A stretch of 7,931 bases of DNA from Alphaproteobacteria bacterium. Lineage in GTDB: Bacteria > Pseudomonadota > Alphaproteobacteria > Rickettsiales > UBA8987. The stretch spans positions 1 through 7,931 of the forward strand of contig JAHFPR010000047.1 of assembly GCA_023269645.1 (NCBI GenBank), written 5' to 3'. Each line of letters starts with the position of its first letter. Within the stretch, counting starts at the first letter, position 1. The notes beneath the pieces are model-generated. The model was not told the DNA's origin, searched no databases, and saw only the letters and a program-made list of their open reading frames with translations. The translations under genes and the position numbers were made by a program. Of the stretch, positions 1 to 5,210 are shown piece after piece.

Positions 1-672
1 GAGTTTCCAGCGGGTGCGGCGGGTATAACGGTCGAGGAAGGATTGAGCACTCTCCCACGCCCCCGCGCGTTTATAGAGCGAAAGCAGGATGCGCGCATTG
101 CCCTTGCCTTCCGGGCGCAGCCGCCAGGCTTCCTCCGCCAGTTCCAGAGCCTTCTCGGTTTCGCCCGCCTGCTGCGCGGAAACAAGCATTCCCTGCAGCG
201 CGAGGGCTTTTGTGGATTTATGCTCTCTCAATGCGGAGAAATGCTCGTTGGCCAGCGCGGGATTCCCCTCCATCTGCGCCGCTTCTGCGGCCAGGATATG
301 CACAAGCTGCGCGCCGTGGCGATGGTGCGCCAGAAGTTTCTGCGCCTCGCCGGAAGCCTGCCGCGCTGTGCGGCCATCGGCCACCGCGAGTGCCGCGAAC
401 CCGCGCGAAAGTGCCAGCAGCGCACGATCCATCCGTCGCACCTGCCGCGCCTCGCGCCGGCGTTCCGGAAGGCTGAACAGGCCGAGGGTCAGCCGCACCG
501 CGAGCAGCAGTGCCAGAACACCGAGCGCGAGTGCCGAGGCAATCACGAACATCGAGGTTTTTACCTGGTAGCCGAGCCAGATGACCTCCACCGCCCCGCG
601 ATGCTGCAAAAGCCACGCCGCGCCGGAAGAAAAAGCGGCAAGAACGATGAGGAAAAAAATCAGCCGTATCAT
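1..672 (-). CDS. hemY: HemY-like heme biosynthesis membrane protein, N-terminal part (cut by window edge)
   Basis: The first 224 residues are visible; the C-terminus lies beyond base 1. The protein opens with a hydrophobic segment (MIRLIFFLIVLAAF, residues 1-14). A short stretch with the HemY signature RGAVEVIWLGYQVKTS follows (residues 25-40), then a second membrane segment at about residues 41-63. After that comes an Ala/Leu-rich helical region with TPR-like periodicity (about residues 80-224). This is the HemY_N architecture: two inner-membrane helices followed by a TPR domain. HemY proteins accompany heme-synthesis genes; their exact biochemical role is unsettled, and this is not the protoporphyrinogen oxidase also called HemY in Bacillus. 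The start codon overlaps the stop of the upstream Mic60-like gene as ATGA (669-672), which implies translational coupling. No frameshift is seen in the visible part. Confidence 0.88.
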   Translation of the reverse strand, partial: MIRLIFFLIVLAAFSSGAAWLLQHRGAVEVIWLGYQVKTSMFVIASALALGVLALLLAVRLTLGLFSLPERRREARQVRRMDRALLALSRGFAALAVADGRTARQASGEAQKLLAHHRHGAQLVHILAAEAAQMEGNPALANEHFSALREHKSTKALALQGMLVSAQQAGETEKALELAEEAWRLRPEGKGNARILLSLYKRAGAWESAQSFLDRYTRRTRWKL

Positions 673-1640
673 GGTGCTATCACCGGGGACGGGGTTTCGG
701 GGGAGGCCTTATCCTGTGTTCCCGGCGCAGTTGCGCCTTCCGGATGCGGCAGTTCGGAAGCAAGCACCGTCACCCGTGAAACCATCGCGGCGAAGGTTTT
801 TTCCACCGCCAGCACCTGTGCCGCCTGTTTTTCCCAGTGCTCCGCCGTTTTTCGCGCCGGATCGGGGAGCGTTCCGAATGCCTCCAGTGCCTGCGCCAGC
901 GCGCCGCGTTCCAGATGGATTTCCACTTTCCAGACAAGGGCTTCCGCGTCTTCCCCTTTCGGCTCCTCTCCCAGCTTCCGCACCCGCACCAGATGCCGCG
1001 CCGAGTATTGCAGCCGCGCCAGGAATCCGGCATCTTCCGGGCGCGCGGCAGCGATAATATCATCCTCCAGGCTTGCGAATTCCTCGCGCAGCGCGGACAT
1101 GGAGGTGACACCTTCATGCAGATGTTCCGCAAGCTCCTTCGCTGCACTGCTCAACTCCGGATCCGAAGCGGAAAGCGACTGCAGCACCGCGAGATCCGCC
1201 TCGTAGGGCATGGCATGGGTGACGCGATCCCGCAGGTTCAGGATGGCGAGCATGGCGGGACTCAGGATGCGGTCGCGCGCCAGTGCGTGCTCGCGCTCGG
1301 TCTGGGAGCGCAGGTTGCCCATTTCCCGCTCCAGCGTATCAATGCGCCGCGCGGCATCTTCATCGTGGAGCGCGGGCGGTTCCGGATGTATTTCCGGGCG
1401 GGAACCCGGCGCGCCGGTGGAAATAACATCCGTCAGCGAGGGATCTGCCTTGCCGGGATGCACCGGGCGCGGCGGTACAGGATAAAAGAAAATGCCGGAA
1501 GCAACCAGCCCCGCCAGCACGATCAGGGTGTAGGTAGTCACTTTGAGCTTATGCCCGCGCGGCTTTTTCTCCGCGCTCCCCTTCAAAGCGGGTTCTTTCG
1601 GGGCGTATTCCAGGATAGTTTCGTTCGGATTGTCGGTCAT
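669..1640 (-). CDS. Mic60/mitofilin-like membrane protein (COG4223 type) in the hem operon
   Basis: The product has 323 residues. A cytoplasmic N-terminus of about 33 residues, with Lys/Arg just before the membrane, leads into one transmembrane helix (about 34-53). A Pro-rich linker (54-90), a predicted coiled coil (about 93-125) and a C-terminal mitofilin-like domain follow. That domain shows the PYEADL motif (145-150), an LVRVRKLG block (217-224), the pattern ERGALAQALEAF (244-255) and Trp269. Alphaproteobacterial Mic60 homologues are known as membrane-shaping proteins and are typically encoded beside heme genes, as here between hemD and hemY. I chose the ATG at 1640 because GAGAGAA lies just upstream; an in-frame ATG at 1688 would add 16 unconserved residues. 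Gene order also resembles hemD-hemX-hemY of gammaproteobacteria, so an automatic HemX label is possible. The last 25 or so residues are a Pro/Thr/Ser tail. Confidence 0.82.
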   Translation of the reverse strand: MTDNPNETILEYAPKEPALKGSAEKKPRGHKLKVTTYTLIVLAGLVASGIFFYPVPPRPVHPGKADPSLTDVISTGAPGSRPEIHPEPPALHDEDAARRIDTLEREMGNLRSQTEREHALARDRILSPAMLAILNLRDRVTHAMPYEADLAVLQSLSASDPELSSAAKELAEHLHEGVTSMSALREEFASLEDDIIAAARPEDAGFLARLQYSARHLVRVRKLGEEPKGEDAEALVWKVEIHLERGALAQALEAFGTLPDPARKTAEHWEKQAAQVLAVEKTFAAMVSRVTVLASELPHPEGATAPGTQDKASPETPSPVIAP

Positions 1641-1705
1641 ATTTCTCTCGCTTTTTGCGGGGTATTGTCCGCTGCACCCTGGCTCCAATCATCTTTAATA
1701 ATCTT

Positions 1706-2455
1706 TTATGCCTCTTCCTCGATTAAGGCAAGCATCGCCTCCTGCGTGGGGGCGGCGGCGGTGTAGATGCCCGCCCAGGCCGTGCCGGAAAGTGCTGCCG
1801 CGACATTCCGGCTCAAGGCAAACGCCTGCGTCCTCGCGAATTTCCCTGCGAGGCCGGCCTGCGCCGCAAGCTGCAGGAAAATCCGCGCCGTGCGAGGCGA
1901 ATAGAACAGTGCCATGTCCAGTTCCCCCGCGCGGATGCAGGAAACGGCTTCCTCCGGCAGGGTATCCACCGCGCGTGCCTCATAAAGTTCAGCGGAGATA
2001 ACCGAAAACCCTTTTTCCGCAAGGAGCGCGGCCAGATCACCCGCCACCTGCGCCCCGCAGATATGAATCAGATCGCCCCGGTGCGGGTTATATTCCTTCG
2101 CCAGATACGCGGCCAGCCCGTTCGCATCCCCGCCGAGTTTGGCGGGAGCCATATCCACCTGCCAGAAGCCGTGCTTCCGGGCTTCCCCGGCGGAAGCCTC
2201 GCCGATGGCCACCACCGCTATGTTGCGCTCCGCCGTTACTCTGGCAAGGGCGCGCGCGCCATTCGCCGAGGTGAGCAGGATCGCCTGCGGCTTCCGCTCC
2301 AGCAGTGCCTGCACCTTCGCCTGCGCATTCTCGCGGAAGCGAATGGTCATCATCGGCGCGGCGATTACATGGAAGCCCCGGAAGGCGAGTTTCCCCGCCA
2401 CCGGCTCGGCATCTGCCATCGGGCGCGTGATCAGCACGGTTTTCTGTTTCGGCAT
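1706..2455 (-). CDS. hemD: Uroporphyrinogen-III synthase
   Basis: The product has 249 residues, the usual size for HemD. This cytosolic enzyme closes hydroxymethylbilane to uroporphyrinogen III with inversion of ring D, a step in heme synthesis. The family is poorly conserved, but its landmarks are present: VLITRP near the N-terminus (7-12), LLTSANGARAL (60-70), AIGEASA (83-89), LFYSPRTARIF in the second domain, and ALSRNVAAAL followed by AAAPTQEAML at the C-terminus. I chose the ATG at 2455 because AGGA lies 8 bases upstream and the protein then begins directly before the conserved strand. An ATG at 2500 would add 15 residues without support. It is the first gene of a minus-strand operon; the Mic60-like gene starts 65 bases after its stop. 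hemC, the usual upstream partner, is absent from this side. Confidence 0.85.
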   Translation of the reverse strand: MPKQKTVLITRPMADAEPVAGKLAFRGFHVIAAPMMTIRFRENAQAKVQALLERKPQAILLTSANGARALARVTAERNIAVVAIGEASAGEARKHGFWQVDMAPAKLGGDANGLAAYLAKEYNPHRGDLIHICGAQVAGDLAALLAEKGFSVISAELYEARAVDTLPEEAVSCIRAGELDMALFYSPRTARIFLQLAAQAGLAGKFARTQAFALSRNVAAALSGTAWAGIYTAAAPTQEAMLALIEEEA

Positions 2456-2478
2456 CTGTATATTCCTGATAAGGATAG

Positions 2479-2507
2479 AAGGTAACGGCTCCGTTTGCAT
2501 TTGTCAC
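2479..2507 (-). promoter_or_regulatory. Candidate promoter of the hemD operon
   Basis: Reading the minus strand, GTGACA (2507-2502) matches five of six bases of the -35 consensus. It is separated by 17 bases from TACCTT (2484-2479), which keeps the most conserved -10 bases T, A and final T. Transcription would start about 15-20 bases before the hemD ATG. The -10 is weak, so this is only a candidate. Confidence 0.33.
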
Positions 2508-2520
2508 GGACGGTATTTAT

Positions 2521-2676
2521 CCCCTCCCGCTTGCGGGAGGGGCAAGTAATCCGAGGCAGCTTGCTGCCCGGATTAGTGGGAAGGGTGTCTCTTTTCTCCG
2601 GTCAGAAACACCCCCTCCGCAAATCCGGCCAATAAAATTGGCTCGGATTTACGGCCTCCCCCGCAGGCGGGGGAGG
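2521..2676. repeat. Mirror-symmetric composite of four palindromes (BIME/REP-like)
   Basis: Four palindromes lie in mirror order. Outer left, 2521-2542: perfect 10-base arms (CCCTCCCGC type) with a TT loop. Inner left, 2547-2575: TAATCCG, a single bulged A, then GGCAGC, a TT loop and the matching arm. Inner right, 2621-2650: AAATCCG and GCCAAT arms with the single bulged base now on the 3' side. Outer right, 2655-2676: perfect 10-base arms with an AG loop. The spacer between outer and inner palindrome is exactly 4 bases on both sides. The core (2576-2620) is itself an imperfect inverted repeat. The unit fills the space between the divergent hemD and era genes and ends about a dozen bases before the era ribosome binding site. 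It resembles the bipartite REP/BIME elements of other bacteria. A TAAAAT at 2633-2638 in the loop of the third palindrome could be a -10 for era, but no -35 is visible. Confidence 0.85.
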
Positions 2677-2697
2677 ATATTCAACCAAAAGGAAACT

Positions 2698-3579
2698 ATG
2701 CAACGCTGTGCATTCATTACCCTCGCGGGTGCTCCTAACGCCGGGAAATCCACGTTAATCAACCGATTGGTTGGGGACAAGGTTTCCATTGTCACGCCCA
2801 AGGTGCAGACCACACGCGCGCGCATCCGAGGCATCACAACGGTGGGGGATGCGCAACTCGTGTTCGTGGATACGCCGGGTATTTTCAAGCCGAAGCGGTC
2901 GCTGGAGAAAGCGATGGTGCGCGCGGCCTGGGGCGGCATGAAAGGTGCGGATTTCAACTGCCTCATCGTGGACGCGAAGCACGGATTCAACGAGGAAGTG
3001 CAGCACATCGCCGAGGGAATGCGCGGGCGGGAAGGCAGCCCGATTCTTATCCTTAATAAAATTGATCTGGTATCGGATAAATCCACCCTGCTGCTGCTGG
3101 CGGCGGCACTCAACGCAGCACTGCCCTTCGCGCGCACCTTCATGGTTTCCGCGTTGGACGGAGAGGGGGTGATCGACATCAAAAATTATCTGGCGGGTGC
3201 GGCGCAGGTAAGCCCGTGGTTCTATCCGGAAGGGCAGGTGACGGACGTTTCCGAGCGGCTGTTTGCGGCGGAAATCACCCGCGAAAAGCTGATGATGAGC
3301 CTGCGTCAGGAAGTGCCTTATCAGCTCATGGTCGCCACCGAGGCGTGGGAGGAAAAAGGCCAGAGCGTCACCATCCGGCAGGCGATCTACGTCACCACCG
3401 AGGGGCAGAAGAAAATCGTCATCGGCAAGGGTGGCGAGGGATTAAGAAAGGTGGGCGAGCAGGCGCGCAAGGAGCTTACCCGGCTGCTGGGGCGCAAGGT
3501 GCATTTGTTCCTGTTCGTGAAGGTTGACCCGCGCTGGCTGGAATCCGCCGAGCATCTGCGGATGCAGGGGCTGGAGTAG
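2698..3579 (+). CDS. era: GTPase Era (ribosome assembly)
   Basis: The product has 293 residues, normal for Era, which binds 16S rRNA near its 3' end and helps 30S subunit maturation. The GTPase motifs are all visible: G1 GAPNAGKST (11-19), G2 region VQTTR (36-40), G3 DTPG (58-61), G4 NKID (120-123) and G5 SAL (151-153). The Era-typical linker WFYPEGQVTDVSERLFAAE (174-192) leads to a C-terminal KH RNA-binding domain with the GKGG loop (243-246) and the closing LFLFVKVDPRWLE block. The ATG at 2698 follows an AAGGA ribosome binding site by 4 bases; an earlier ATG at 2638 would translate through the palindromic repeat and is rejected. The usual neighbours rnc and recO are absent. The last codons and the stop lie inside a 44-base direct repeat copied again at 4522-4565. 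Confidence 0.97.
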   Translation: MQRCAFITLAGAPNAGKSTLINRLVGDKVSIVTPKVQTTRARIRGITTVGDAQLVFVDTPGIFKPKRSLEKAMVRAAWGGMKGADFNCLIVDAKHGFNEEVQHIAEGMRGREGSPILILNKIDLVSDKSTLLLLAAALNAALPFARTFMVSALDGEGVIDIKNYLAGAAQVSPWFYPEGQVTDVSERLFAAEITREKLMMSLRQEVPYQLMVATEAWEEKGQSVTIRQAIYVTTEGQKKIVIGKGGEGLRKVGEQARKELTRLLGRKVHLFLFVKVDPRWLESAEHLRMQGLE

Positions 3580-3609
3580 GTTTCAGGTTTCAGGAAGAGG
3601 TTTCAGCAA
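3566..3609. repeat. Left copy of the 44-base direct repeat (attL-like), overlapping the era stop
   Basis: This copy spans the last era codons, the TAG stop (3577-3579) and a GGTTTCAG-rich tail ending CAGCAA. It differs from the right copy only at 3576 (G versus A) and 3584 (C versus T). Homology stops abruptly on both sides. Unlike the right copy, it has no complementary arm nearby, so it cannot form the terminator-like hairpin. Confidence 0.85.
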
Positions 3610-3637
3610 AATTTGTACACGGCATGGAATCAGAATC

Positions 3638-3874
3638 CTACCGATCTGCTGATTTGCGGGCTGCGCATATCAACCTATCCAGCGGTTCTTCCAGCGCATC
3701 AGCTATTTGCAGACAAACCAGGATGGTAGGAATGCGCTTGCCGCTTTCCACCCGACTGATTGTGCTGCGATTAAGACCGGAAGCATCTGCAAGCGACTGA
3801 TGGCTAATGCCTTTTTCCAGCCGCTTTTCCTTGAATAGTGTACTCAGATTTGCCGTTATCTTTCTTGCTTTCAT
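3638..3874 (-). CDS. Small XRE-family helix-turn-helix regulator
   Basis: The product is a 78-residue protein that is almost entirely one HTH_3 (Cro/C1-type) DNA-binding domain. Helices run from about residue 9; the turn region ISHQSLADASGLNRSTISRVESGKRIPT (23-50) holds the conserved Q26, L28, A29, S40, E43 and G45-K46. No effector or dimerisation domain is attached, so a compact repressor or antirepressor-type role is likely. The ATG at 3874 is the only good start, with a weak ribosome binding site. The gene converges on era and is divergent from the second XRE gene at 4122. Its base composition is visibly more AT-rich than that of the neighbouring housekeeping genes, which suggests transfer. 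Small stand-alone regulators like this occur in phages, integrative elements and toxin-antitoxin loci; no toxin gene is visible beside it. Confidence 0.85.
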   Translation of the reverse strand: MKARKITANLSTLFKEKRLEKGISHQSLADASGLNRSTISRVESGKRIPTILVCLQIADALEEPLDRLICAARKSADR

Positions 3875-3903
3875 AGTTTAACTTTACACCACGGCGAGAG
3901 AAG

Positions 3904-3931
3904 ATTACACTGTTTTCTGGTGCCTTACAAA
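3904..3931 (-). promoter_or_regulatory. Candidate promoter of the small XRE gene
   Basis: On the minus strand, TTTGTA (3931-3926) is followed after 16 bases by TGTAAT (3909-3904), which matches five of six -10 bases. The -35 lies within GTGTTTGTAAG (3934-3924). The same 11 bases recur in opposite orientation before the other XRE gene at 4055-4065. Confidence 0.45.
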
Positions 3932-4054
3932 CACCATAGAAAAAGCGTTTCTTGTCCGAACGCGACAGTTTCGGGCTTCCTGCGTTTCTACGCCGGGAGT
4001 CTGTCTGCCATACAATAACGCTCTGCGTGAAAGCAGCAGGGCACGACTTTTTCC

Positions 4055-4094
4055 GTGTTTGTAAGCTCCCGGTACCAACTATGCGGTTGGTATC
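4055..4094 (+). promoter_or_regulatory. Promoter/operator region of the second XRE gene
   Basis: GTGTTTGTAAG (4055-4065) contains a -35-like TTTGTA. Sixteen bases on, TATGCG (4080-4085) is a poor -10 candidate. It forms the loop of an inverted repeat with arms TACCAAC (4073-4079) and GTTGGTA (4086-4092), extended by a matching outer pair at 4071/4094. A 24-base near-palindrome centred on a -10 is typical of an operator for a dimeric HTH repressor, so autoregulation of the downstream gene is the simplest reading. The palindrome is directly visible; its use as an operator is inferred. Confidence 0.5.
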
Positions 4095-4121
4095 GCAAGC
4101 AAAGAACTACGGAGTATGCCC

Positions 4122-4514
4122 ATGTCACTGCGGGACAAGAAACCCACCGCGACCGACCGGATTATCGCTATCCGCCTGCGGAAGCTGCGTGAAGCACGGC
4201 ATATTCCGGGGCGCAAGGTGGCGGAGTGGCTCGGTATCAGCGCGCAGCAATACGCGAAATACGAAGCCGCGCAAAACCGCATCAGTGCCGGTGCGCTGTG
4301 GGAAATCTCCGTTGCGTTCGGTGTGCCGATGCAGGTGTTTTTTCCGGGCATCAGGCCGTTGCCGGACGCAGAATCGGTGCAAGGTTTTTCCAGACTGCGC
4401 GAAAGAGAACGCAAGGCGGTGCAGGCATTGGTGAAAGTTCTGGCGAGGCGGAGCACCCGCATTTTGTACGGAAGTACAAAACAAAAACGCGGCCAGAAAA
4501 CCGCGCGGCTTTAG
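4122..4514 (+). CDS. XRE-family transcriptional regulator with C-terminal extension
   Basis: The product has 130 residues. The N-terminal half is a Cro/C1-type HTH domain: RIIAIRLRKLREARHI (13-28), helix 2 RKVAEWLG (31-38), recognition helix AQQYAKYE (41-48), then NRISAGALWEISVAFGVPMQVFF (52-74). This last block is typical of a widespread alphaproteobacterial regulator group. A second short helical block, RERERKAVQALVKVLA, comes before a basic tail. Start choice: GGAG at 4111-4114 sits 7 bases before the ATG at 4122 but only 1 base before the ATG at 4116, so 4122 is preferred. The gene is divergent from the small XRE gene, and an operator-like palindrome lies upstream. Near its end the coding sequence contains a perfect palindrome (4462-4481). 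The target genes are unknown; nothing but regulators lies inside the flanking repeats. Confidence 0.85.
   Translation: MSLRDKKPTATDRIIAIRLRKLREARHIPGRKVAEWLGISAQQYAKYEAAQNRISAGALWEISVAFGVPMQVFFPGIRPLPDAESVQGFSRLRERERKAVQALVKVLARRSTRILYGSTKQKRGQKTARL
4462..4481. repeat. Perfect palindrome inside the XRE gene 3' end
   Basis: TTTTGTAC and GTACAAAA arms flank a GGAA loop. The stem lies in the coding sequence, followed by an A-rich stretch and a weak 5-base stem next to the stop codon. TTTGTAC also occurs at 3612-3618, just inside the left boundary of the putative insertion. It could be a protein-binding site, a recombination-site half or a transcript-stabilising hairpin. Confidence 0.5.
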
Positions 4515-4521
4515 TGCCCGG

Positions 4522-4565
4522 AGGGGCTGGAATAGGTTTTAGGTTTCAGGAAGAGGTTTCAGCAA
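4522..4565. repeat. Right copy of the 44-base direct repeat (attR-like), displaced era end
   Basis: This repeats 3566-3609 at 42 of 44 positions and still encodes Gly-Leu-Glu-stop (GGGCTGGAATAG), although no era reading frame precedes it. It starts 7 bases after the XRE stop. Its GGTTTCAG-rich tail is the left arm of the hairpin at 4541-4600. Confidence 0.85.
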
Positions 4566-4600
4566 GTTTTTCTGAAACCTGAAACCTCTTCCTGAAACCT
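4541..4600. terminator. Long inverted repeat, probable bidirectional terminator or hairpin
   Basis: The arms 4541-4562 and 4579-4600 are perfectly complementary over 22 bases with a 16-base loop. Each arm is built from the short unit GGTTTCAG. The hairpin sits between the plus-strand XRE gene and the minus-strand 6S RNA candidate, so it could end transcription from both sides. No clear T-run follows on either strand, so this is not a textbook intrinsic terminator. It may instead be a dispersed intergenic repeat. Confidence 0.55.
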
Positions 4601-4607
4601 TAAAAGA

Positions 4608-4768
4608 GATGAGACCGCCCGAACCGTCGAATTGAGATTCCTCTTGTGGCCTGTATGTACAGGTGGACACCATTTGCCCGAACCACGGCTCGGACAGGGA
4701 CAGCATCCTAAGAGTTGACTATCGCCCCAGGGAATGCGTCATCTAACGCGTTGGGCAGCACTCATCCC
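4608..4768 (-). ncRNA. ssrS: 6S RNA candidate
   Basis: The roughly 160 bases after zapA, read on the minus strand, have no reading frame but look like alphaproteobacterial 6S RNA, which mimics an open promoter and binds housekeeping RNA polymerase. A closing stem pairs GAG and GCTGCCCAA near the 5' end (from 4763) with GTTCGGGCGG and CTC near the 3' end (to 4611). Inside are CATTCCCTGGGGCGATAG, GTCCCTGTCCGAGCC, a terminal hairpin around CCACCTGTACATACAGG, and CCACAAGAGGAATCTC on the 3' side of the bubble. A location directly downstream of zapA is the known alphaproteobacterial position. The ends are approximate. TCTCTTTT follows the 3' end. The gene fau, often found beyond it, is not present. 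Confidence 0.75.
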
Positions 4769-4779
4769 AGAACTTCACC

Positions 4780-5133
4780 TTACAGCATTTCGATGCGGTG
4801 CGCAACTGTTTCCACATATTCGGAAATGGCGGTGACGGCCTCGGTGACGGCCTCGTCAATTTCCCGGTCCACCGCCTCACGCGGGAGGCCGCTTTCTCCC
4901 GACAGCGTGGCGCGGGGCTTGCCCGCCTTGCGCCGGGTTTCGTTCAGCTCATCCTGGATCATCAGGGAAGACATCACCAGCAGCAGGGTGTCGTTGGTAT
5001 AGCCCATTGATTTTGCAAGAAGATTTACGCGCTCACTTACGTCGGAGGCGAGTTCCTGAAGGTGGGGTTCCTGCCCTTCCCCGCATACAAGCTGGAACGT
5101 GCGTTTTCCAATGGTAATGTCAACGACGGGCAT
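4780..5133 (-). CDS. zapA: Cell division protein ZapA
   Basis: The product has 117 residues, close to the family norm of about 100-110. ZapA binds FtsZ and bundles protofilaments at the division site. The N-terminal globular part shows the family pattern DITIGKRTFQLVCGEGQEPHLQELASDVSERV (5-36), and a long C-terminal helix follows with VMSSLMIQDELNETRRK, a coiled-coil tetramerisation region. The ATG at 5133 has a weak purine-rich AGAGAAA upstream. The short coiled-coil gene ends 77 bases upstream, with a G-rich repeat between. The 6S RNA candidate begins about a dozen bases after the stop, so one transcript may carry all three. The final residues after RKAGKPRATL are low in family similarity. 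Confidence 0.88.
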   Translation of the reverse strand: MPVVDITIGKRTFQLVCGEGQEPHLQELASDVSERVNLLAKSMGYTNDTLLLVMSSLMIQDELNETRRKAGKPRATLSGESGLPREAVDREIDEAVTEAVTAISEYVETVAHRIEML

Positions 5134-5142
5134 AGTTTCTCT

Positions 5143-5203
5143 AGGGGTTAGGGGTTAGGGGTTGGGGGTTGGGAGGTCTTGCTAATCCCTAATCCCCAAT
5201 CCC
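5143..5203. repeat. Telomere-like GGGGTTA tandem repeat with inverted partner
   Basis: G-runs at 5144-5147, 5151-5154, 5158-5161, 5164-5168 and 5171-5173 are separated by TTA or TT. After an 8-base turn and a few bases, the complementary-like series TAATCCC, TAATCCCC, AATCCC follows (to 5203). In a plus-strand RNA, 5158-5173 can pair with 5188-5203 over 16 positions, counting G-U pairs. The G-strand also meets the simple pattern for a G-quadruplex. It lies in the untranslated gap just before the zapA ribosome binding site, whose transcript carries the C-rich strand. Confidence 0.8.
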
Positions 5204-5210
5204 TGATCTC

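Larger units (their letters stand above)
3566..4565. mobile_element. Putative small insertion behind era, flanked by 44-base direct repeats
   Basis: Bases 3566-3609 and 4522-4565 match at 42 of 44 positions without gaps, 956 bases apart. Each copy contains GGGCTGGARTAG, the Gly-Leu-Glu-stop end of era. Only the right copy is followed by the second arm of a hairpin (4579-4600), so it looks like the original era end and terminator, displaced by inserted DNA that restored the era 3' end. This is the layout of attL/attR after integration into the 3' end of a gene. The interior encodes two XRE regulators and no recombinase. A recombination event between dispersed repeats is an alternative. Confidence 0.5.

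Noticed and set aside
43..1206. A long plus-strand reading frame of 387 codons
   Set aside because: It runs antisense to hemY and the Mic60-like gene, both of which have clear family motifs. Its product is Arg/Cys/Ser-rich and low in complexity, as expected from the shadow of a G+C-rich gene.
837..1766. A plus-strand reading frame of about 309 codons opposite the Mic60-like gene
   Set aside because: It has no recognisable domain, no ribosome binding site and crosses from one antisense gene into another; the minus strand explains this region fully.
3952..4434. A plus-strand frame overlapping the second XRE gene
   Set aside because: It has no ATG start or family features, and its second half is an alternate-frame reading of the XRE gene, which has a good ribosome binding site and a clear HTH domain.
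3638..4514. Toxin-antitoxin system based on the XRE genes
   Set aside because: Both genes are HTH regulators and divergent; neither has a toxin fold such as RelE, HipA or a nuclease motif, and no second frame of suitable size lies beside either gene.
5143..5203. CRISPR-like array
   Set aside because: The units are only about 7 bases, contiguous and without unique spacers; there are no cas genes. It is a simple tandem repeat with an inverted partner.
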